A stretch of DNA of 64,000 nucleotides, from positions 34,902,501 to 34,966,500 of the forward strand of contig NC_092672.1 in NCBI RefSeq assembly GCF_964355755.1. The letters are read 5' to 3'. Positions 57,501-64,000 of this stretch are shown in pieces. Origin of the DNA: Antedon mediterranea. Taxonomy: Eukaryota; Echinodermata; Crinoidea; Comatulida; Antedonidae. Below the pieces are notes generated by a model. That model saw only the letters and a list, made by a program, of their open reading frames with translations, searched no databases and was not told the origin of the DNA. The position numbers and the translations under genes are program-made. Numbering within the stretch: the first letter of the stretch is position 1; each line of letters starts with the position of its first letter.

Positions 57501-60500
57501 TCATGCATTGGTTTTAAAACAAACAAATAATGTTTTAATAAAATTCTTTCATTTAATTCTTTTTCTTTGGTGTAAATATTGCATTTGTTTTTTATGTGAA
57601 TGTACTGTCTAAATATAATATTACACTTGGATACACTGTCTATGGACAGATATGTACCAATAAATTATCAATATACAATTCTTTTAAATATTTTAAAGAA
57701 AAATATCTGTTGACAAAGTAATAAATCCAATACCAGCTAATCGGTTACATTTAATTTGTTGGTGTGTACTATTGAATTTTGTATGTCATATGTATGTCTA
57801 TGGATAGTACACTCACACTGTGTCTATGGACAGATATATGTATCAATAAAATTATCAACATATAATTCTTTAAATATTTTAAAGCAAAATATCTTTTGCC
57901 AAAATAATAAATCCGATACCAGCTAATTAGCTAATACGTTCCTCATTATTCCAAGAATAGGGAAATATTTTTAATGTAATGCCCTGAACCTGAAGACATG
58001 TTTATAGTCTATTAATGAAAAGGTGTAAAAACAACTTGATGTATTTTAGCATAAAGTACCCATCAATCTTCCTGTTTAATTATCAAACATGAAGTTTTTA
58101 TTTCTTTTACAGGGAGCTTTAAGCTCTGTCTACACTATAAAACTTTATTTGACAAAAACTATGATGTGCCTATATATGGACATGATGATGTCATATCACT
58201 ACCATATTTAAGCATATCACTACTATATTTAGGCACATAAGCACACTTTTTTGTCATCAAACTAATTTGATAGTGTAGATGGAGCTGTAGATTTGCGAAA
58301 ACCTAGTAAATTTATTATGCACATGCAAGGACATTAGGATACGCTTCCTCAACACAGTTTGTGCAGTTTCATAGGTCCAGTCGGAAAACCTACAGTAAGC
58401 AGTGATGTAGCCAGAAGAAATAAAGTGGTCAGGTTTTCGCAAGAAAAGGGCAAAATATCTGCTGGGTTGTCAAAGGACTATATGAAAAGAGATCAGGTTG
58501 AAACCTTACCAACCGTACTGGTGGCTACGGCCCTGCTAGGTTGTTGCAAATCCAAAACTCTCTGTGTATAGATAATATGACTGTGCAATTTCAACAACCA
58601 TGCAATAACATTTAAAACATTTTTACATTAGGTATTGTCTGATAGAATAAATCCAATTTGGTCACATGACAGGCATTGAACCTGATAAGCAATTCTAACC
58701 AATGGTCTAAATATACCAATCATCACCTAGGTCTGACTCAGTACAAACTAATTAGGTATAAATTAACCAAGGTAAATAACACAATGTACTTCTGATTCAT
58801 CCGATACCAACCTGTAATAAATTTCTTCTTCTCATCCTTATATGTTTTTAATTCTATTTAACATTAATTCTTTCCATATTTGGAAGTTACATATGTCTTT
58901 GATTGCATTTGTTAAGACCATAACCCTGTCTTCAAGTTCACATTTGGCACTCATACAGTATGATCAGGAACAAGATTACTAATTTGTTAGCCGATTTATT
59001 GGTTCTACTGTCCATTTTATAATTTATTTTTCAAGTAACAAAATATATTAAAGAACACATTTTTATTGTATGAATGAAATGAATCAGACGCAGATTTAAA
59101 CAGGCTTTAGCCCCTCCCCCCCCCCCCCTTTTTGCAAATTTAACACTAACAGCTATATTTTTTTTAAATAAATGACTATTTTTATTTTTTATTTTAAAAA
59201 TATTTAGCTTAATAAAATTTAAAAAAAAATTCAGTGTCAGTGTTGGTATACAGTAGAACCCTTCCTTGAGAACATTCAGGAATCACTTTACAAACAAACA
59301 AGGGGAAATATTTGTTAACACTTTTTTTGGGGGTTACCCCTATAAAGGGGACACTTTGTTGGGTAGCGAGGTATCCCTTTAATTCTGTATTTAAAGAAAC
59401 TTTAAAAAACATTCACACCAAATTGAATATAAAACAAGTATTGCACAAATTATGCTAAATATCAATCTACACTATTATAATTCATAAACTGTAGTATATT
59501 ATAAGTTGACAGTTTTAGTTCCAAAAAAATGACATCGCAACATATTCCAGGTGCCAGCGTGACTTACCTAGTGATTTAGCTATGGACAGATCCTGTTGCA
59601 TGTAATTGACGGCCTTGTCGCAGTTTCCTAAGCCCCAGTGAGCACTGCTTAAGGCTGAGAACACTGATCCTCGCAACTTTAAACTACATGTACCTAGCAA
59701 AATTGAAAGAAAACATGCAATTTACACAAGTAATAAATCAGATTTAGGTACACCATGTGGTAAAATATTGCTTTAAAAAGAGAAAAAATCATAAATTCTA
59801 AAAGCAGATTATAAAATAAGATTTTTGAGAATAAGTTTTACTACAGTGCCGAATGTTGAAAATATTTAAAATGAGGCAACTACAGACAATCAACACTTCC
59901 AATACTGGACTCTCTTAAAACTGAAAACTCTCCCAAAAAAAGACTTTCTTAATTAACATCCAACAAGTCCCAAAATCATTTCGTAAAACTATTAAAACAC
60001 CTTTGGAATACCAGACTTCCAGAAATAGAAATTTAGGCATGCCCGAGGATGCTCGGCAATGGGAGAGTTGACTGTACAAAAAATTTCCACTAAACATATA
60101 AGTTGTATTTCTAATTGTATATACTATCATTCATTTAAATAAAATCAAGTCCAAGCGCAAAATATGTTTATCCAACTTTCACCAAAAAAATTTTACTCTT
60201 CTACAACAATACCTATTTTTAAAGCGGATTCTAAAACGACCAATGAGGAGGCATGATAGCCAGCAGCTAGAAGATCTTGTCCAATCACGGAGATGATAAC
60301 AAATGGGCTTTTGTCCAATTTCATAGACTTCAACTGTTCGAATGTTGGTTCAAATGTTTCTGCAAAAGTAAATATAAAAATTGTTATATACGAATCAAAA
60401 ATAGTAAGTGGCAAAATCCAAGTAATTGGTGTTTCTGTGCCAGAGTGAGGCAGCTTCAGTCATTTACTGAGGGCACACAGCAGTGTCTACATGTGGGTAG

Positions 60501-60729
60501 CACATCGAAAGGCATTCCTATTTAGTTTCCAATCAGCATTTATACTAATAACACAACTTAACTTAACTACAATTAACTAACCTTTTAAAGGTGATTTCAA
60601 AGCAGCCTCTATCAATCCTGCAAGCAGTTGTAAACTCTTGGGCTCCTGGGCTAATCCAGATGAAAATGCAGCCAACGCATCTGCATGGCGGCCTAGACAC
60701 TGAAGAGCGACTCCTTGACGATAATAAGC
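43916..60729 (-). CDS. TTC28: TTC28 orthologue, 14 exons, 5' end outside window
   Basis: A large scaffold protein of TPR repeats, a CHAT domain and a disordered Ser-rich tail. In vertebrates TTC28 is linked to the mitotic midzone/midbody; that role is carried over by orthology. Fourteen exons with GT-AG borders join in frame: 60729-60582, 60359-60213, 59693-59568, 55597-55439, 55141-52337, 51996-51472, 51251-51019, 50699-50515, 50149-49618, 49492-49261, 48694-48618, 47327-47207, 46833-46726, 45585-43916. The sum is 7,068 bases, about 2,355 residues plus stop, against about 2,480 in human, so roughly the first 100 or more residues are missing to the right. The first visible exon opens with AYYRQGVALQCLGRHADALAAF, the third TPR of the N-terminal set. 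Each entry below gives one exon or exon group. Confidence 0.93.
46233..46406. mobile_element. palindromic MITE, copy 1 (TTA duplication)
   Basis: Ends AGCTCTGTCTACACTATCAA and its mirror TTTGATAGTGTAGACAGAGCT, flanked by TTA on both sides (46230-46232, 46407-46409). Interior carries AAATATGGTAGTGACAT repeats and GTCCATATATGGGCACATCAC. The 3-base TWA-type duplication suits a PIF/Harbinger-like MITE. Confidence 0.75.
46548..46686 (+). mobile_element. tRNA-derived SINE
   Basis: The head has an A-box-like TGGTGGTCTAGAGG at 46555-46568 and a B-box-like GGGTTCGCACCT at 46600-46611, spaced as in a tRNA gene. An unrelated body and an A-run at 46674-46686 follow. There is no complete tRNA fold, so it is a SINE or tRNA relic and not a tRNA gene. 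It lies inside a TTC28 intron. Confidence 0.5.
46726..46833 (-). CDS. TTC28: TTC28 exon 13 (in-window count)
   Basis: Reads FDLIDVGKEEVLLITGKQVSRRMLNYILQSLLAIF, with split codons G|GG and G|AT. Donor GTAAGT at 46725. This block after the CHAT region is conserved in TTC28 (LQSLLALFD in vertebrates). Confidence 0.88.
47207..47327 (-). CDS. TTC28: TTC28 exon 12
   Basis: Reads IRQVLENYSRDKEGREVGIQ, then VPINTKLWRTPGCHELLASL, ending in a split Gly codon. The LWR-PGCHE-LA-LG block matches vertebrate TTC28. Confidence 0.87.
47608..47745. mobile_element. palindromic MITE, copy 2
   Basis: Ends AGCTCTGTCTGCACTACAGAAAGTTTGACAAAAAAAG and the mirror GTAGACAGAGCT. Shortest of the four copies and more diverged, with no matching target duplication visible. 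Confidence 0.65.
48618..48694 (-). CDS. TTC28: TTC28 exon 11
   Basis: Reads LSSTSTMALSKLLVHPDAADEIIQM after a split Gly codon; ends in phase 0 at donor GTAAAT. Joins exactly to exon 12 (IRQVLENY). Confidence 0.87.
48846..49119. mobile_element. palindromic MITE, copy 3, with internal 21-bp expansion
   Basis: Same termini as the other copies, flanked by TAA on both sides (48843-48845 and 49120-49122). Interior holds about eight tandem 21-base units of the type GATATGCCCAAATATGGTAGT (about 48908-49063). These create an open frame on both strands that is not a gene. Confidence 0.78.
49261..49492 (-). CDS. TTC28: TTC28 exon 10
   Basis: Reads IEKSLQRINRGHKNPMYTTK through GWQELLKSVGFRFEEP, GMPPSVFFPMSDAGDRLLQA to LQALL and a split Gly. 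It follows the CHAT fold directly and closely matches the vertebrate protein (VFFPTSDPGDRL). Confidence 0.9.
49618..50149 (-). CDS. TTC28: TTC28 exon 9: C-terminal half of CHAT domain
   Basis: After an acidic linker (DLNDSDDSDMESNAD) the CHAT core runs through LSAADILDLQLSAKLVVLSAYGSYG, GLARAFLAAGAQCVLVPLWSVP and FTHPSNWAGFMIIGSD. In active CHAT peptidases the catalytic Cys lies in an LSACxS-like motif; here that position is Tyr (LSAYGS), so cleavage activity is not expected. Confidence 0.9.
50515..50699 (-). CDS. TTC28: TTC28 exon 8: CHAT domain, His motif
   Basis: Reads EALVVCEQVGVKPLIGSSAT, then KEAILEAISGAECIHLATHV and SWKLSALVLSPGG. The HLATH sequence is the CHAT histidine motif and its His is retained. 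Acceptor TGTTACAG, donor GTAACA. Confidence 0.88.
50751..50886. mobile_element. small inverted-repeat element in intron 7
   Basis: Termini ACTCCTATTAAGGGGACA and TGTCCCCGCAATAGGAGT are imperfect inverted repeats around an AT-rich centre, starting at TACAGTAGAACTCC. A half copy of similar sequence is near 59242-59390. Probably a non-autonomous DNA transposon with a TA-type target. Confidence 0.5.
51019..51251 (-). CDS. TTC28: TTC28 exon 7: CHAT domain start
   Basis: Has no internal start and is short, so it is easy to miss. Reads DLHLVPFAVLKGSSPSHCLY through FNLRVIPSLRSL, a TTTNHTSPALVVANPMLPQN stretch, and DRWGWGVLPNAEQ. This is the diagnostic L-PFA-LKG and P-A-V-NP-LP region of CHAT in TTC28. 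Acceptor CTGTTTCAG, donor GTTAGT, phase 1 in and 0 out. Confidence 0.88.
51472..51996 (-). CDS. TTC28: TTC28 exon 6: linker to CHAT
   Basis: Begins IVKFHN after a split Gly, then an acidic linker, REALGVD, SETESEADDLLQQHLDELSG and FLRMVNRSSNRSISSM, and ends PPLRVLYDILIGPMNEALM and LVLVLEG. These blocks have clear counterparts in vertebrate TTC28. Sequence upstream of 51996 in the same frame is intron. Confidence 0.9.
52337..55141 (-). CDS. TTC28: TTC28 exon 5: main TPR array
   Basis: One 2.8-kb exon encoding about 934 residues. Opens HVYTSIGDYPNALSSHKQCV and continues with about nineteen 40-residue TPR units of the type GRAYGNLG..Y..LG....A....... The Met at 55079 is internal and not a start. 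After the repeats come EDEAKIRHRLGLALWS, YQALQKVLVELKRTDEALVV, AERGKTRAFIDLL and SAVLYYSIAAGHLYSWLITP, leading into the CHAT region. The 40-residue spacing is the GPSM/LGN-like TPR form, which binds protein partners. Confidence 0.95.
55439..55597 (-). CDS. TTC28: TTC28 exon 4
   Basis: Reads DQEGECRAHGNLGSAYFSIR, then NFKDALTHHRFQLVLAMKLK and DRTVAALGLSSL, with phase 1 at both ends. It is one TPR and a half and joins in frame to HVYTSIGDY of exon 5. Confidence 0.9.
56262..56340 (+). repeat. 12-bp tandem repeat
   Basis: Six to seven copies of ATTGATTGAAAT with one variant unit (ATTGATTAAAAT). Confidence 0.85.
58122..58286. mobile_element. palindromic MITE, copy 4
   Basis: Termini AGCTCTGTCTACACTATAAA and the mirror GATAGTGTAGATGGAGCT. 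Left flank TTA, right flank GTA, so the duplication has decayed by one base. Interior keeps GTCATATCACTACCATATT and its mirror. Confidence 0.7.
59568..59693 (-). CDS. TTC28: TTC28 exon 3
   Basis: Reads TCSLKLRGSVFSALSSAHWG, then LGNCDKAVNYMQQDLSIAKSL after a split Gly. A near match to the vertebrate protein (GTCSLKLRGSVFSALSSAYW). Donor GTAAGT. Confidence 0.92.
60213..60359 (-). CDS. TTC28: TTC28 exon 2
   Basis: Reads TFEPTFEQLKSMKLDKSPFV, then IISVIGQDLLAAGYHASSLV and VLESALKI, with phase 1 at both ends. The KLDKSPFV-SV-GQ-LL-AG block is a TTC28 hallmark. Confidence 0.9.
60582..60729 (-). CDS. TTC28: TTC28 first exon in the window
   Basis: Reads AYYRQGVALQCLGRHADALA, then AFSSGLAQEPKSLQLLAGLI and EAALKSPLK. 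Starts in phase 0 after acceptor TTTTGCAG. In vertebrate TTC28 two further TPRs and a short N-terminus precede this point; I find no match for them between 60730 and 64000. Confidence 0.9.
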
Positions 60730-62535
60730 CTGCAAAACAAGACAATTTGAATTAAATTTTACTAAAATCAAAAATTTAAACAAAAATAGTACTAAACGTA
60801 ACTAAATGTTTTTGCGAATCCTGAATGTCAGATTTTATTAGAAATTTGTAACAATTTTCAATCTAATCCTCTTTCCACAGCTTGCACTAACACTGTTAAA
60901 AAATAATGTTACATATAAAAAACTGTTGTCTTTCATTCTACTTTTTCATTAAATGATGTTACGTATATAAATCTTTACTTTACATAGTTGTGTTGTATTT
61001 TGGATGACCTATCCTATCATAAATCAAACAAATTCTATCCAAATAAATGTAACTGCTCAATATTAAAAACGTTATAATTAAGATCGGATCTGATTTTCAC
61101 CTGCCCAACTTACATAAATTGATTCTTAATTCTTAACAACGTAAATCATACATGATGACATTAATGATTCAACAAAGGGTTTTGTTAAAAAAATTGATTT
61201 CCAATTGATACATCATTATAAAATAATTATTGTAGGGCTTGTTTAAAAAGACTTTTTTTCCAATCGAGAAATAGATTAAAAATATTCAAATTGTTGAACA
61301 TAGTTATTGATTCATCGTTATTGTTTCATTAGGCACTGCTCATGTTCACCAAAAAAAACAAAAAAAATGGCCCCCAAAAAACCCCATGGGACAATATTTT
61401 GTCTTGGGAACATCAAAAAATGTTAATTACATATATTCAGGATTACAAAAATGTACATTAAAAAAATACATCATGGGGGTGCACGGTAACCCCTCCTTCC
61501 TACTAGACTAATACAAGAGTTATGTTTGACATGATAACGTGACACACAATTTTTTTTTAAAGTTGACATTTTGAAAAATCGTTTTAAAAGGGGGGAAAAA
61601 TTCTTTCGCAACAAATCATGTGACATAATATATGTGATTTACAGATTAGACCTACATACATTTCAAAGCCATAAGCATCTCAATAATATCTTGACTAATT
61701 TGTTCATATGTTACTTGTACTTGTCAAAATTTGGCCCACATAGTTCAAACTAGGTTGATAAATGGGATACTAAATTTAAATAGACACAATCAAATTTAAA
61801 CTAGGTTAGAATTTATAAGTGAAACAAAAAAATCAATAGATAAATCAATTTGGTTCAATGAAATTATCAATAAACAAATTGATAAATAGATCAATCAATC
61901 AATTACAATGAAATGATCAATAAACAAATTGATTAATATATCAACCAATTACAATGAAATGATCAATAAACAAAATGATTACCGTAATATATCAACCAAT
62001 TACAATAAAATGATCAATAAACAAATTGATTAATATATCAACCAATTACAATGAAATGATCAATAAACAAATTGATTAATATATCAACCAATTACAATGA
62101 AATGATCAATAAACAAATTGATTAATATATCAACCAATTACAATGAAATGATCAATAAACAAATTGATTAATATATCAACCAATTACAATGAAATGATCA
62201 ATAAACAAATTGATTAATATATCAACCAATTACAATAAAATGATCAATAAACAAATTGATTAATATATCAACCAATTACAATGAAATGATCAATAAACAA
62301 ATTGATTAATATATCAACCAATTACAATGAAATGATCAATAAACAAATTGATTAATATATCAACCAATTACAATGAAATGATCAATAAACAAATTGATTA
62401 ATATATCAACCAATTACAATGAAATGATCAATAAACAATTGGATTATAGATCAATCAACCAAAGTATTAAATGGAGAGAGGCACTATATACCAATAGATA
62501 CAAGTTTTGGTCCTCTCTCCATCTTTTTTTTTTGT
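60730..62535. other. TTC28 intron, AT-rich, with satellite
   Basis: No exon seen. 61857-62458 is the 46-base satellite. 62470-62523 carries an 11-base inverted repeat (ATGGAGAGAGG ... CCTCTCTCCAT). Confidence 0.5.
61857..62458 (+). repeat. 46-bp satellite array
   Basis: About 12-13 tandem copies of a 46-base unit containing CAATGAAATGATCAATAAAC and AATTGATTAATATATCAACC. Copies are nearly identical apart from single-base changes and one copy with an inserted CCGTA near 61982, which points to recent expansion. Confidence 0.9.
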
Positions 62536-62540
62536 AATGT

Positions 62541-63812
62541 CTACGCTCGCGCTAAGGTCAAATTTTCGTTCGCTAAAATGGCGAAAGGTTTTGAAAAACA
62601 TTAGCCAAATTGAAAATCCTATAGCCAAATTTAAAAAACCTTAAAAATTCGAAAAAATTTTTGAGTCTTTCTCATTATCAAAATCTGGCTAATTTAGTAT
62701 TGAATTGAAGCTAATTTATATTTCTGTTTGATAAAACACATCGTTTTATTTGACTTTGCGTGGACCTCGTGCGAAGAGGCCAACAAGACCAACCCCTGAA
62801 AAAAATAATCCCTACCATAAATATCAGTGTTTACCATTTTCCTTACGGGGGATTCAGTTCTCCGCTTATTACTAAATTACCGTCGCCCAGGCAATGTGCA
62901 TGGTATGCATGTATTAGCGCGTTAATTAATGATTGGATAACCCCCGCAGTGGACTGTTCCATTTTCTGAACTAGTCTTCGCCGCACACGAGGCATGTCGA
63001 AAAATGTCGCCTCTCATCATGGAATATTTGCTTCGAAACGTCAATTTTACCGATTTATTAAATTATTTAATAAGTGGAATATTTATCAATCTATTATATA
63101 AAACAAGAAATGTACCGCAGAAATTTAAGAAGCTTTGAATTTGCTATGCAGCGGCCGTAACCCATTCTATGTAGGCGGCCGAAACGCGCTTTGGCCAGGG
63201 TTGCCGTTGCAGTATACGCTGTTTCTTAGCTATTCAATTTAAAGCGCAACTTTCGGTTAGAATAATTAATCGAAAGGGAAATAAAATCAAACATGTTAAC
63301 ATTATACTATTGAGGTAATTAATTTGTTAAATTTAAAATTCCCCTTTTTAAATAACAGAACAGCCTCGTTTACGGAAGTATTCGTCCACATGTTTCTGTT
63401 TACATTTTCTTCTCGAAGTTCATTTTCTACGTCAAAGAATAGGGACTTCCCCTTTTATTCGCTCATCATCACGTCGACGACGGCTGGTCACGAACCAATC
63501 ACATTAACGTGTGTCATTAAAACGTCATCGAGGCACGCTCTGCGCATGTTTAAACAGAACTAAAAAAAATGAACACGGCGATCGTGACGTCGTCACATAA
63601 AATGCTGTGGTGGTAAAAAGTGTACTCGAGTCTAGTCAGAAAGTACCGAAGTGTGGCGAATTCTCGCTCCCATAAGAAGTCACGCCGACCAGGCTAGGCC
63701 TAGGCTTGGAAATGTATTTTCGCCAATTTGGCGAACGAGGCAATAATTATTTTCGCCAAATGGAGACTCCAGTCGCCATTGGCGAATTGGCGAGCGGTTA
63801 GCGCGAGCGTAG
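62541..63812. mobile_element. 1.27-kb element with 15-bp TIRs and AATGT duplication
   Basis: Perfect terminal inverted repeats CTACGCTCGCGCTAA (62541-62555) and TTAGCGCGAGCGTAG (63798-63812), flanked by AATGT at 62536-62540 and 63813-63817. Subterminal regions are rich in TTCGCCAA/TTGGCGAA-like motifs in both orientations. No transposase is encoded; ORFs at 62760-62969 and 63324-63563 resemble nothing known to me. It appears to have landed in a LINE-like tail that resumes after it. Superfamily not assigned. Confidence 0.65.
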
Positions 63813-63817
63813 AATGT

Positions 63818-63875
63818 ATTATACCATATGGACAATTGTCTGAAATAAAAGTTGAATTGAATTGAATTGAAATTC
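63818..63875 (+). mobile_element. LINE-like 3' tail
   Basis: ATATGGACAATTGTCTGAAATAAAAGTTGAATTGAATTGAATTGAA: a polyadenylation-like signal followed by short tandem units, the style of CR1-type LINE ends. Only this end is recognisable; a TIR element interrupts it upstream. Confidence 0.45.
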
Positions 63876-64000
63876 ATAATCATATTAATAATTTTCTCAA
63901 CATCCATTCCATACTCTTTTCAGTGCAACATACCATTGCTGCATGTCTTATAAATACGTGACAATACAGTTCATATTTCATCAAAATATGATTAGAATTT

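Larger units (their letters stand above)
55598..59567. other. large TTC28 intron with repeats
   Basis: No exon recognised. It holds a 12-base tandem repeat at 56262-56340, two similar ~150-base segments at about 55660-55810 and 56985-57190 (TGGCTGCCAGCCAATGGGTTTTT and TTGGTCGCCAGCCAATGGGTTTTTT), two similar segments at about 57640-57740 and 57825-57930, a MITE at 58122-58286, a poly-C run near 59117, and a transposon-end-like sequence at 59242-59390. Confidence 0.5.

Noticed and set aside
40582-62458. CRISPR array
   Set aside because: The regular repeats at 40582-40905 and 61857-62458 are head-to-tail satellites without unique spacers, in an animal genome.
63680-63907. Minus-strand ORF of 75 codons as a TTC28 first exon
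   Set aside because: It overlaps the TIR element end and LINE-like tail and has no TPR sequence.

Overview
This is AT-rich animal nuclear DNA with spliced genes (GT-AG introns), non-LTR retrotransposons, MITEs and minisatellites. The gene content points to an invertebrate deuterostome, most likely an echinoderm. The reasons are a large tandem array of intronless rhodopsin-class receptors, like the lineage-specific 'surreal-GPCR' expansions described from sea urchin, next to conserved orthologues of vertebrate UST and TTC28. The species cannot be named from the sequence alone.

Region 1 (1-38.4 kb) is a birth-and-death cluster of single-exon seven-transmembrane receptors, all on the + strand. 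Seven look intact (1529, 3368, 8534, 21225, 33679, 35688, 37473). Seven are broken (6948, 11782, 16356, 17966, ~19470, 32393, ~35339), and there are four short relics. By sequence they fall into an A type (1529 and its 3' copies), a B type (3368, 21225, 33679), a D type in ~1.6-kb tandem units (6948, 8534, 11782, 16356, 17966), and two diverged singletons (35688, 37473). An A-B block is duplicated (about 1850-5542 and 19735-30630, the second interrupted by a 7.2-kb insertion) and partly present a third time (32513-34612). The receptors lack the TM3-ECL2 disulfide cysteines and Pro5.50 and have a very short ECL2. These are features of the MECA group, especially melanocortin receptors. They share one N-terminal and one ECL3 cysteine instead.

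Mobile DNA has reshaped the cluster. A 5'-truncated CR1/Rex1-like LINE (10093-11714) and a 5'-truncated Tx1/L1-like LINE (12070-15046, 15-bp target duplication) both hit the same receptor unit. A T-rich array of related LINE tails lies at 31149-32205. The most striking object is a 7,235-bp near-perfect palindrome (23052-30286): two ~3.5-kb inverted arms around a ~190-bp spacer, flanked by a 6-bp duplication. The matching empty site is preserved in the paralogous block at 5194-5199.

Region 2 (39.0-43.9 kb) holds a single-exon uronyl 2-O-sulfotransferase-like gene (+), an 18-bp minisatellite, a degenerate GAC-rich repeat tract and a foldback MITE.

Region 3 (43.9-64 kb, - strand) is the 3' part of a TTC28 orthologue. 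Fourteen exons (60729 to 43916) join in frame to about 2,355 codons: TPR array, CHAT domain split over several exons, and a Ser-rich C-terminal tail. The first exon(s) lie beyond the right edge. Its introns carry a palindromic MITE family (three copies with apparent 3-bp TWA-type duplications or their remains, one with an internal 21-bp expansion), a tRNA-derived SINE, a 46-bp satellite and a 1.27-kb element with 15-bp terminal inverted repeats.
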